Positions 1 through 5,890 are shown, counted from the first letter of the stretch. The stretch: 9,106 bases of DNA from CAZNKU01 sp045545235 (GCA_045545235.1 JAZQAN010000059.1:1-9106), one strand, 5' to 3'. The notes: a model not told the origin generated them from the letters alone. Made by a program: numbers and translations.

Positions 1-5
1 ATGGA

Positions 6-112
6 ATTTTCAAAGAGAGAATTTTTGGTTGCGTAAGGCAAAAACGCAGGTAATCCTTGATGGATTGCCGAGTATTTTAACAAAACGAAAGCGGAAATTC
101 ACCTTTGAAAAT
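6..112 (+). promoter_or_regulatory. Structured multi-branch leader upstream of the CBM9-like gene
   Basis: A perfect 10-bp inverted repeat, ATTTTCAAAG at 6-15 and CTTTGAAAAT at 103-112, encloses a second helix, GAATTT at 19-24 with AAATTC at 95-100. Inside lie two local hairpins: GCGT at 31-34 with ACGC at 44-47, and GGTAATCC at 49-56 with GGATTGCC at 62-69 (8 bp, one G-T pair). Together they form a closed multi-branch fold ending 27 nt before the SD (140-147) of the next gene. I see no intrinsic terminator inside it and match it to no riboswitch class I know. It could be a cis-regulatory RNA, a small RNA, or a dispersed palindromic repeat. The helices are visible; function is inference. Confidence 0.45.
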
Positions 113-155
113 CGAGGTTCGGATTATTCTCTTTCGGCTAAGGAGGAAGAATAAA

Positions 156-755
156 ATGTATATTATTAAAAAAACAGTAAACAGAAAGCTTGATTTGTTT
201 GATGCAGAATGGGAAAAGGCAAATGTTGCAAATGTAAACACAGTAAACTGGAGCGAATTTCCGTACGCACCAAACACTACTGCAAAAATTCTTTACAATG
301 ACTACGGCATATGGGTGCAGATGCAGACAGATGAAGAGGACATTCTTGCAAGATGCACGGAACAGAACGGTAAGGTTTCAAACGACAGCTGTATGGAATT
401 TTTCTTCCGTCCTAATGAAAATGACCCTTACTACATTAACCTTGAATTCAATGCCTTTGGCACAATGTACCATGGGGTAAGAACTGACAGATATAACTTT
501 AAAAATCCTGATGTCAACAACAGATTTTTCGACATTCAGTCGTATGTAGAAAAGGGCAACTGGATTATTCAGTACTGCGTTCCCTTTTCTTATATTGACA
601 GTACATTCGGCGGTCATACAAAAACTATGTACGGAAACCTCTATAAGTGCGGTGTGGATACTGAAATACGTCACTACTGTACATATGCTCCTATAAATAC
701 TGAAGCTCCTGACTTCCACAGGCCTGAGTGTTTTGTTGAATTTGTTCTTGAGTAA
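156..755 (+). CDS. CBM9-like carbohydrate-binding family protein, cytoplasmic
   Basis: This 199-aa protein resembles the family 9-like carbohydrate-binding (CBM9/DOMON-type beta-sandwich) proteins common in gut Clostridia and Bacteroidetes. The pattern seen is an N-terminal part rich in aromatic residues (NWSEFPYAP), then a strand with YNDYGIWVQMQTDEEDI. Next comes NDSCMEFFFRP, the 'D-x-x-E-hydrophobic' signature typical of the fold, followed by YYINLEFNAFGTMY, and the C-terminus is FHRPECFVEFVLE. There is no signal peptide or membrane segment. The start at 156 is chosen because AAGGAGGA at 140-147 sits 8 nt upstream; an in-frame ATG at 105 lies inside the structured leader with no SD. No promoter is obvious, so it may be transcribed from upstream of the window. 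A repeat/terminator module begins one base after its stop. Ligand and partner are unknown; it may accompany an unseen glycoside hydrolase. Confidence 0.75.
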   Translation: MYIIKKTVNRKLDLFDAEWEKANVANVNTVNWSEFPYAPNTTAKILYNDYGIWVQMQTDEEDILARCTEQNGKVSNDSCMEFFFRPNENDPYYINLEFNAFGTMYHGVRTDRYNFKNPDVNNRFFDIQSYVEKGNWIIQYCVPFSYIDSTFGGHTKTMYGNLYKCGVDTEIRHYCTYAPINTEAPDFHRPECFVEFVLE

Positions 756-756
756 G

Positions 757-867
757 GCTATGATTTTGGCGATGAACGTTTAGCTTTGGTTTGATTAAAA
801 GATGTTATTAAATGTAAATTCGCATATCGTGATGATATGCGAATTTTTTTAATATATAAAGCTAAAC
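757..867 (+). terminator. T module copy A: nested-stem intrinsic terminator repeat
   Basis: A 13-bp perfect hairpin (816-828 with 834-846, loop GTGAT) runs into a T-tract, making a strong rho-independent terminator for the CBM9-like gene. It is enclosed by an outer 10-bp inverted repeat, GTTTAGCTTT at 778-787 and AAAGCTAAAC at 858-867. The module starts GCTATGATTTTGGCGATGA one base after the stop codon. Four more copies occur in the window (968-1057, 8540-8648, 8738-8876, 8966-9106). Confidence 0.85.
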
Positions 868-869
868 TA

Positions 870-935
870 TAAACAAACTTCACCCTCGACGTACCGTTGT
901 ACGCCTTCGGGTAACCCTTCGGTTCAGTTTGTTTA
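870..935 (+). repeat. W module copy A: multi-arm palindromic repeat
   Basis: TAAACAAACT at 870-879 pairs perfectly with AGTTTGTTTA at 926-935 as a closing helix. Inside, ACCC...GGGT with an inner CGTAC/GTACG stem (loop CGTT) forms one arm. AACC-CTTC-GGTT forms a second small hairpin, giving a three-way-junction-like shape. Related copies lie at 4488-4548, 4748-4808, 8650-8707 and 8879-8944. There is no coding potential, and whether it works as RNA or DNA is unknown. Confidence 0.8.
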
Positions 936-967
936 TTTCTCATCCAAAATCCCTACGCCTTTTCGGA

Positions 968-1057
968 TATGATTTTGGTGATGAACGTTTAGCTTTGGGT
1001 TGATTAAAAGATATTATTAAATGTAAATTCGCATATCGTGATGATATGCGAATTTTT
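968..1057 (+). terminator. T module copy B, truncated after the terminator hairpin
   Basis: This is a direct repeat of copy A at a 209-bp offset, with the same 13-bp stem (1025-1037 with 1043-1055) and left outer arm GTTTAGCTTT at 987-996. The right outer arm AAAGCTAAAC and the following W module are missing. The sequence changes abruptly after the T-tract into the promoter region of the secreted-protein gene, which this terminator may insulate from upstream transcription. Confidence 0.8.
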
Positions 1058-1097
1058 TCGTTTTGTATAAACTCTGTCTGTTATCATGAATCGTTTG

Positions 1098-1126
1098 TTG
1101 AAAATTCTATAAATGTATGTTATAGT
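1098..1126 (+). promoter_or_regulatory. Sigma-A-type promoter of the secreted repeat protein gene
   Basis: TTGAAA at 1098-1103 and TATAGT at 1121-1126 are separated by exactly 17 bp, upstream of the SD GGGAGG (1140-1145) and the ATG at 1154. It lies just after the truncated T module, so the gene is an independent transcription unit. Confidence 0.75.
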
Positions 1127-1153
1127 ATTATTGTAAAAAGGGAGGTTTATGCT

Positions 1154-3070
1154 ATGAAAAAAATCGCAAGGCAGTTTGTTGCAGTAATGTTGGTGTTGCT
1201 TACAATGTCAACTATGTGTGCTGATGTATTTTGTGCTGAGGGATACCGCACATTGTATGCAGAGGATGGAAGAAGTAAGGCTTTTCCTGTAAGCCAGGTT
1301 GCCGCACAGCTTACTGTAGGGTGGTATACGGAGCCTGTACAGAGGCTTTATGCACCGGGCAAAAGCAAGGTTTTTCCGAAAAGTCAGGTTGCCGCACAGA
1401 TTACCGTTGGTTGGTCTGCTGAACCTTTTGTACTTATGTATGCACTTGACGGAAGGTCAAAGTATGTTAAAAATTCTTTGGTTGAAGCCAACAAAAAGGT
1501 TGGCTGGTATGTTGGAAAGCCAATTAAGGCATACGCTGAAGACGGCAGAACAAAATACATAGGTTCAGGTGAAATTGCCGCAAATGAAAAGGTTGGCTGG
1601 TACACCGAGCCTGTTCAGCGTCTTTACGCACCGGGCAAAAGCAAGGTTTTTCCGAAAAGTCAGGTTGCCGCACAGCTTACTGTTGGCTGGTACACATACC
1701 CTGTAACAAGAATTTATTCCGAAAAAGGCGAAATTGCAGTTGTAAAAACAGCAGAACTTAAAAGCTGGCTTGCAAAAGGTTGGGATACATCGGTTATAAG
1801 GGTTGTAAAGGAGGATACCAATACTGCGTATATTAACAACTGGGGACATGTTTCATCGGTACAGCAGTTTAAATATTTAAACCAGGGTATTGCTTATGGT
1901 TATATGTCGGGCAAAACTCTTGTAATTGTTACACCTGCAAAGGAAATTAAGATAAATTCGTCTTATGAAATGCTTGGTGACATTAATTCTGACTTAAACG
2001 GTAATTTCTACGTTGTATGGGGTAATGAGAACAAGGGTGATGATTACAGCAAGAATACTGTTTTTATTTCCAAATATAATTCCAACGGTGCTCATATAAA
2101 AACAACGGGCTTTAAAGGAGTATCAAAAATGGGGGATAGTGGCAACACAAAAAAACCTTTTGATGCAGGTAACTGCCATTCAGCAATTGCCAACGGAATT
2201 ATGATGGTTAATTACGCACGTGGAATGTATAGCGGACATCAGTCAAACAACGTAGTTGGTGTTTACACAGACACTATGAAGCCTTATGAATTTCCTTCTG
2301 AATGGGCTATTCCCTACACCTCACATTCATTTAACCAGAGAATTATATGGAGTAAGTTTGCAAACAATTTTGTGTATGCAGACCATGGTGATGCTTATGA
2401 CAGAGGTTTTATTATAACATTGGGTAATGATGTAAAATCCTTTGAAATTTTCAATTTCTATCTGCCTGCAAATGCAGATTACAATATGTATGTTGTTAAC
2501 AAAACCTATGCACAGATGGGAAGCCTGCTTGAAACAAGCAAGGGTGTTGTTCTCGTTGGTGCTTCCGTAAAGTCAATCAGCAGTAATGCAGACAAAGAAA
2601 AGCATAATCTTTTTGTGCAGATTTTTAACCCTAATGCAAGTAAGGTTTCAAAGGATATGTTTGTAGGTGGTCAGAATCGTTCGGGTGCTACATCCTTTGA
2701 TATTAATGATAACAAAAACTCTCCTCTTACACCTGTTACAAATTACGGTGTAAACTGGCTTACAAATTATACTGATGCCGATGTAGTTGCACCTCACGCA
2801 GTTGTTGCAGGTGACCGCATAGTTATTTTGTGGAATCAGGGTAAGACTGACAAACAGAGGTATCAATGGTATCAGCCTTCAGATAAGGGCGACTGCCAGG
2901 CATATTATATGATTCTTTCCGCAGACGGCAAGATTATAAAGCCTGCTACTGCCCTTGATAAAAGCTGGAGCCTTAACTCAATGGAAGACCCTATTTATCA
3001 TTATGGCAAGGTTTACTGGGCTTGTACAGAGAATAACAGAGTTGTTTTAAGGTCAATAACTGTTGACTGA
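1154..3070 (+). CDS. Secreted protein with six tandem ~30-aa repeats and a propeller-like C-terminus
   Basis: This 638-aa protein has a classical signal peptide: MKKIARQF, a hydrophobic stretch to about residue 21, and probable cleavage near residue 28 after VFCA. Residues 31-212 hold six tandem repeats of about 30 aa of the form LYA(E/P)DGRSK...SQVAAQ..VGWYTEP, the sixth degenerate. Residues ~215-638 contain blade-like strands such as GDINSDLNGNFYVVWG, VFISKYNSNGAHIKT and MILSADGKIIK, suggesting a beta-propeller; this is inferred. There is no LPXTG, S-layer homology domain or transmembrane C-terminus, so it is probably released or attached through its repeats. The start at 1154 is set by GGGAGG 8 nt upstream and by the signal peptide; the longer open frame from 1046 would begin inside the terminator repeat. 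It is monocistronic: its own promoter upstream, the terminator at 3096-3139 downstream. I do not recognise a specific function; carbohydrate or cell-wall binding is plausible. Confidence 0.75.
   Translation: MKKIARQFVAVMLVLLTMSTMCADVFCAEGYRTLYAEDGRSKAFPVSQVAAQLTVGWYTEPVQRLYAPGKSKVFPKSQVAAQITVGWSAEPFVLMYALDGRSKYVKNSLVEANKKVGWYVGKPIKAYAEDGRTKYIGSGEIAANEKVGWYTEPVQRLYAPGKSKVFPKSQVAAQLTVGWYTYPVTRIYSEKGEIAVVKTAELKSWLAKGWDTSVIRVVKEDTNTAYINNWGHVSSVQQFKYLNQGIAYGYMSGKTLVIVTPAKEIKINSSYEMLGDINSDLNGNFYVVWGNENKGDDYSKNTVFISKYNSNGAHIKTTGFKGVSKMGDSGNTKKPFDAGNCHSAIANGIMMVNYARGMYSGHQSNNVVGVYTDTMKPYEFPSEWAIPYTSHSFNQRIIWSKFANNFVYADHGDAYDRGFIITLGNDVKSFEIFNFYLPANADYNMYVVNKTYAQMGSLLETSKGVVLVGASVKSISSNADKEKHNLFVQIFNPNASKVSKDMFVGGQNRSGATSFDINDNKNSPLTPVTNYGVNWLTNYTDADVVAPHAVVAGDRIVILWNQGKTDKQRYQWYQPSDKGDCQAYYMILSADGKIIKPATALDKSWSLNSMEDPIYHYGKVYWACTENNRVVLRSITVD
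1244..1789 (+). repeat. Tandem ~30-codon repeats inside the secreted protein gene
   Basis: Six consecutive repeats encode the YA-DGRSK...VGWY units. Repeats 2 and 5 share an exact 48-bp stretch (1352-1399 and 1628-1675, 276 bp or 92 codons apart), although most other repeats differ at both protein and DNA level. The synonymous identity indicates recent duplication or gene conversion within the array, which could change repeat number between strains. Confidence 0.85.
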
Positions 3071-3095
3071 TTATGTGATTTTCTATAATACAAAA

Positions 3096-3139
3096 GGGAT
3101 TGTAAAAACCAATTGGTTTTTTACAATCCCTCTTTTTTT
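3096..3139. terminator. Bidirectional intrinsic terminator between convergent genes
   Basis: GGGATTGTAAAAACC at 3096-3110 pairs with 3115-3130 (one bulged T, loop AATT). It is followed by TCTTTTTTT on the + strand and by TTTT on the - strand (complement of 3092-3095). It ends the secreted-protein gene on + and the alcohol dehydrogenase gene on -; the + strand T-tract overlaps the stop codon of the convergent gene. Confidence 0.9.
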
Positions 3140-4307
3140 AAAATGCCATTTTAAATATTTCGGCAACTTCCTTGTCGCCAAGGTCGATATAGCCGTTTAT
3201 TTTACGTGTACCGCCAAATGTGCAAAGCTCTGTAAGGCGTGGAATACAGTCTTCTGTTATTCCGAATTCCGAAAGCTTTGACGGCATACCTATTGACTTG
3301 AAGTAGCTTTCCATTGCTTCAATTCCTGCAAGTGCAGCCTTTTCGTCATTTTCTTCAACAACGTCCCATACTCTGCGTGCAAACTGTGCAAAGCGTGCAG
3401 GGTTTTTCTTATACACATATCTGCACCATGCAGGGTACAAAACTGCAAGACCTGCACCGTGTGCAACGTGGTCATATTCACCGCTTAAGGCGTGTTCCAA
3501 CTGATGCACCGCAAGGTACGGACTTCTTCCGCAGTTTGTAAGACCGTTGTGTGAAACTGATGAACCCCACATAATTGTTGCACGTGCATCGTAGTCTGTT
3601 GGATTTTCTATTGCTACCGCACCTGCATCCTTAACTGACTTTATTATACTTTCCGAAATTCTGTCTGTAAGGTCGGTATCGGGACCTGTTGTGAAATATC
3701 GCTCCATTGTGTGCATCATAATGTCTACAACACCGCAGGCTGTCTGATATTTGCTTACTGTGTAAGTAAGCTCGGGGTTTTCTATTGCAAACAGGCATCT
3801 GTTAAGCTCGTTGCCATAGCCTCGTTTTTCGTTAACTTCCATATTTGTAACAACTGCAGACATACTCATTTCACTTCCTGCAGCCGCCATTGTAAGTATG
3901 CAGGCTACGGGGATTGTCTTTGTGATTTCTGCTTTTCCTGTTGGTATATCCCATACGTCACAGTCATTTGCCGCAGATAGTGCGGTGAATTTGCTGGAGT
4001 CTATAACGCTTCCGCCCCCTACTGCGAGTATAAGCTGAACGTTGTTTTCCTTTGCGACCTTTGCGGCTTCACGTATAAAGGTGTGTTTTGGGTTTGGCTC
4101 TACACCGCCCATTTCAATTACCTTTATGCCGTTTTCGGCAAGTGATGACATAACCTGGTCATAAAGTCCGTTTGACTTTATGCTGTTTTTGCCATACTGC
4201 ATCATAATTGTGTCAAAGCCATAGCTTTTGATAATTTCACCCACATTTTTGTGAGTGTCCTTTCCGAAAAATACTTTTGTTGGTGTGTTGTAAGTAAAGT
4301 TAAGCAT
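3138..4307 (-). CDS. Iron-containing (YqhD/BdhA-type) alcohol dehydrogenase
   Basis: This 389-aa cytoplasmic enzyme belongs to the Fe-ADH family (group III), closest in layout to E. coli YqhD and clostridial butanol dehydrogenases, which reduce aldehydes with NAD(P)H. Visible motifs are the N-terminal FTYNTPTKVFFG, EPNP at 70-73, the nucleotide-binding GGGSVIDSSK at 97-106, and metal ligands D195, H199, H268 and H283 (in DIMMH, HQLEH and HGAGLA). Their spacing matches the YqhD ligands, and length is normal for the family. The start at 4307 is chosen because the - strand has AAGGAGGA (4313-4320 on +) six bases upstream; an in-frame ATG at 4379 would put a repeat-derived, poorly conserved 24-aa extension on the protein. 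The upstream DNA is tandem repeats and shows no clear promoter, so it may depend on read-through from the AraC gene or on a promoter inside the repeat. Substrate unknown. Confidence 0.92.
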   Translation of the reverse strand: MLNFTYNTPTKVFFGKDTHKNVGEIIKSYGFDTIMMQYGKNSIKSNGLYDQVMSSLAENGIKVIEMGGVEPNPKHTFIREAAKVAKENNVQLILAVGGGSVIDSSKFTALSAANDCDVWDIPTGKAEITKTIPVACILTMAAAGSEMSMSAVVTNMEVNEKRGYGNELNRCLFAIENPELTYTVSKYQTACGVVDIMMHTMERYFTTGPDTDLTDRISESIIKSVKDAGAVAIENPTDYDARATIMWGSSVSHNGLTNCGRSPYLAVHQLEHALSGEYDHVAHGAGLAVLYPAWCRYVYKKNPARFAQFARRVWDVVEENDEKAALAGIEAMESYFKSIGMPSKLSEFGITEDCIPRLTELCTFGGTRKINGYIDLGDKEVAEIFKMAF

Positions 4308-4347
4308 ATATATCCTCCTTAAACGGAATGTAAAAAAAGTGTAGAAC

Positions 4348-4482
4348 GCAAAAAGAAGTAATTTTAACGATGCTCCCATCCAAGCCTCCCTTGCCTAAAG
4401 GGAGGGGGACCACCGAAGGTGGTGGAGGGATTTTGTAAGTAGAAAACCCCTTCAGGCTTTTCTTTTTAATTATTCTTTTTGC
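4348..4482. mobile_element. M element copy 1: MITE-like palindromic element
   Basis: GCAAAAAGAAGTAATT at 4348-4363 and AATTATTCTTTTTGC at 4468-4482 are near-perfect terminal inverted repeats (one extra base). The interior carries two GC-rich hairpins: CCTCCCTT/AAGGGAGG at 4385-4405 and ACCACC-GAA-GGTGGT at 4409-4423. There is no transposase gene and no clear target-site duplication. GC-rich palindromes of this look are, from memory, frequent between genes of gut Clostridia; the mobile nature is inference. It lies in the 5' leader of the ADH gene. Confidence 0.55.
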
Positions 4483-4487
4483 TTCGA

Positions 4488-4548
4488 ACAAACCTCACCC
4501 GAGCCGTACCGTTGTACTGTCTCGGGTCACCCCTTCGGTTCGGTTTGT
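4488..4548 (+). repeat. W module copy M1
   Basis: The closing helix is ACAAACC (4488-4494) with GGTTTGT (4542-4548). The main arm is ACCCGAG with CTCGGGT (7 bp) capped by GTAC-CGTT-GTAC, followed by a CTTC-loop arm. Compared with copy A, the seventh closing pair changes from T-A to C-G and the main arm is extended by compensating changes. Confidence 0.8.
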
Positions 4549-4607
4549 CCAATCTACCTCTTTTTTTCCTATTCCTCCTTAAACGGAATGTAAAAAAAGT
4601 GTAGAAC

Positions 4608-4742
4608 GCAAAAAGAAGTAATTTTAACGATGCTCCCATCTAAGCCTCCCTTGCCTAAAGGGAGGGGGACCACCGAAGGTGGTGGAGGGATTTTGTAGGT
4701 AGAAAACCCCTTCAGGCTTTTCTTTTTAATTATTCTTTTTGC
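4608..4742. mobile_element. M element copy 2: MITE-like palindromic element
   Basis: It has the same terminal inverted repeats and two GC-rich hairpins as copy 1, at a 260-bp offset, with about two substitutions (position 4641 C to T, and an A to G near 4698). Confidence 0.55.
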
Positions 4743-4747
4743 TTCGA

Positions 4748-4808
4748 ACAAACTTCACCTCTCGGCGTACCATCGTACGCCTTCGGGTAACCCTTCGGTT
4801 CAGTTTGT
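4748..4808 (+). repeat. W module copy M2
   Basis: The closing helix is ACAAACT (4748-4754) with AGTTTGT (4802-4808). The main arm is capped by a 6-bp GCGTAC-CATC-GTACGC stem, and AACC-CTTC-GGTT forms the second arm. It aligns without gaps to copy M1 but differs at many positions, mainly inside the paired arms. Confidence 0.8.
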
Positions 4809-4857
4809 CCGCTATACCTCTTTTTTTCCTATTCCTTTATTTAATATAGTCAGAAAT

Positions 4858-4922
4858 GCAGAGCATTTTCTCCGCATTGCTACGCATGTGAAATGTTACC
4901 CAAAACAAGTTTTGGACATTTC
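4858..4922. repeat. Pair of hairpins downstream of the AraC gene
   Basis: GCAGAG at 4858-4863 pairs with CTCCGC at 4870-4875 (one mismatch). GAAATGT...CCAAAAC at 4890-4906 pairs with GTTTTGG-ACATTTC at 4909-4922, giving 14 bp with a 3-nt bulge (4897-4899). Neither strand has a T-tract, so it does not look like a standard terminator; it looks like a dispersed palindromic repeat in the 3' flank of the AraC gene. Confidence 0.6.
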
Positions 4923-4940
4923 ATCATCTACCATAATTTT

Positions 4941-4968
4941 TCATTCTTCATTCTTCATTCTTCATTCT
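4941..4968. repeat. Heptamer microsatellite (TCATTCT)4
   Basis: Four perfect tandem copies of TCATTCT precede GCATTAATTAAT and the AraC stop codon. Read on the - strand it is the 3' untranslated region of the AraC gene. Slippage could change copy number; no function is evident. Confidence 0.9.
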
Positions 4969-4984
4969 GCATTAATTAATAAAT

Positions 4985-5767
4985 TCATTTATTATATTTG
5001 GATGGGTTTTCTCCCGTTACCTTTTTAAACATTGAACTGAAATAGTAAATATCCTTAAACCCCGATGCAAAAGCCGCCTCGGAAACATTTGCCGAGCCTG
5101 ATGCAAGCAGGTCCTTTGCCTTATTTATTCTCATATTAATTGCATATTGTGTGGCACTTATGCCCACAATTTCGCGGAACAGCTTACGGAAGTGGGAGGG
5201 GCTTAATTCTGCAATCTGTGCAAGCTCCTCAACACTTAAATTTTTATGGAAATTTTCCTGAATATAAATTTTCACCTTTTCGATGTTTGCGTAGTGTACG
5301 GGGTTGAAGTTTTTTGATTCCCTGAACATAACCACATTACACATAATTGCCTGAATGCAGGCACGGCAAAGTGGTTTATACACCATTGACCTTATATTCC
5401 ATTCCGTAACTATGTTTTTGAAGTTTTCACGAACCTGACGTGGGGCGTTTCGTATTACAACGGGCTTGCCTTCCATATTTTTAAAAAGTCCGTCATTATC
5501 CTCATAGTAAAAGGCTATGGATACAAAATGCCATGGTTTTTCTTCATCTGTACTGCCCTTTCTTTCGGTATGAGGGGGGATGAATATAACGTCGTTATCA
5601 TAAAGTTTGTATATTTCGCCGTTGATGTCATAAATTCCTACACCTGAAATATTAAGCACAAGGTATGCGTGTTCTGTAGCACCTGCGTTAAAACGCCAGT
5701 CTTTTGTTGATTCACGCTCTATAACGTGGTGTATTTTGCTTACGGTAAAGTTGCAGTAATTTAACAT
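4985..5767 (-). CDS. AraC-family transcriptional regulator (cupin sensor + double HTH)
   Basis: This 260-aa cytoplasmic DNA-binding protein has an N-terminal AraC-type cupin sensor at about residues 10-95 (NISGVGIYDINGEIYKLYDNDVIFIPPHTE, shown here in part: NDVIFIPPHTERKGS). A helical linker follows, then a C-terminal AraC/XylS domain at about 160-260. There, LSVEELAQIAELSPSHFRKL is the first helix-turn-helix, and VSEAAFASGF with YYFSSMFKK and the closing GENPSKY carry the family signature. The start at 5767 has AAAGGA 8 nt upstream. It is transcribed away from the RraA-SDR-MDR operon, the usual arrangement for a regulator of that operon, and a dyad overlaps its own -10 box, suggesting autoregulation. 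The ligand is unknown; family members often sense sugars or sugar acids. Confidence 0.93.
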   Translation of the reverse strand: MLNYCNFTVSKIHHVIERESTKDWRFNAGATEHAYLVLNISGVGIYDINGEIYKLYDNDVIFIPPHTERKGSTDEEKPWHFVSIAFYYEDNDGLFKNMEGKPVVIRNAPRQVRENFKNIVTEWNIRSMVYKPLCRACIQAIMCNVVMFRESKNFNPVHYANIEKVKIYIQENFHKNLSVEELAQIAELSPSHFRKLFREIVGISATQYAINMRINKAKDLLASGSANVSEAAFASGFKDIYYFSSMFKKVTGENPSKYNK

Positions 5768-5792
5768 AGCATCATTCCTTTGTTTGTGTATA

Positions 5793-5808
5793 GTGATTAT
5801 TTTATCAC
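5793..5808. promoter_or_regulatory. Dyad GTGAT-N6-ATCAC over the AraC -10 box
   Basis: GTGAT at 5793-5797 and ATCAC at 5804-5808 form a perfect 5-bp dyad covering the AraC promoter -10 (5799-5804). A regulator bound here would block transcription. A direct repeat TGTAAAT at 5822-5828 and 5867-5873 is a further weak candidate site, the second copy lying ~18 bp upstream of the operon -35. Confidence 0.35.
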
Positions 5809-5827
5809 ATTTATTTGGTTATGTAAA
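5799..5827 (-). promoter_or_regulatory. Promoter of the AraC regulator gene
   Basis: On the - strand TTTACA (complement of 5822-5827) and TAAAAT (complement of 5799-5804) are spaced 17 bp apart, 32 bp before the start codon at 5767. Confidence 0.6.
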
Positions 5828-5890
5828 TAGTTAAAAAATCAAAAAACACAAAAAAAAATCACTTTCTGTAAATTAATTGCCAAATACCCC

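Larger units (their letters stand above)
4313..4572. repeat. 260-bp tandem unit, copy 1 (SD region + M element + W module)
   Basis: This unit is repeated head-to-tail at 4573-4832 with an exact 260-bp offset and no indels. It begins with TCCTCCTT, the complement of the ADH Shine-Dalgarno, continues through the palindromic M element (4348-4482) and W module (4488-4548), and ends ...TTTTTTTCCTATTCCT-like. The first ~180 bp differ from copy 2 at only about two positions, while the W segment differs at many. Confidence 0.9.
4573..4832. repeat. 260-bp tandem unit, copy 2
   Basis: This direct repeat of 4313-4572 includes a second TCCTCCTT (4573-4580). On the - strand that is an orphan SD with no ATG or gene behind it, indicating that the duplicated segment originally started at the ADH ribosome-binding site. 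The M element copy is 4608-4742 and the W module 4748-4808. Confidence 0.9.

Noticed and set aside
2..154. Open frame on + from the window edge to a stop just before the CBM9-like gene, possibly the tail of an upstream gene
   Set aside because: Only 50 codons, a basic low-complexity product with no recognisable motif, and the same bases form a nested set of perfect helices. I cannot exclude it, but a structured leader explains the segment better.
757..1057. CRISPR-like array or integron attC sites in the T/W repeats
   Set aside because: Units are 198-228 bp with no short constant repeat/unique spacer pattern. The outer arms run GTTTAGC...GCTAAAC, not the RYYYAAC...GTTRRRY of attC sites, and there are no cas or integrase genes.
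4441..4467. Terminator-like AAAACC...GGCTTTT with a T-rich tail
   Set aside because: The stem is short and bulged, and the segment lies inside the M element whose terminal repeats explain the T-rich part.
4300..4491. 63-aa and 60-aa near-identical - strand frames (also 4569-4751) with a PPPPS...PLPLGKGG stretch
   Set aside because: They are read through the palindromic M element in both tandem copies. The proline/glycine-rich part is just the GC-rich hairpins, and there is no SD.
4890..4922. Intrinsic terminator for the AraC gene
   Set aside because: The hairpin is good but no T-tract follows on either strand, so it is listed as a repeat/hairpin only.
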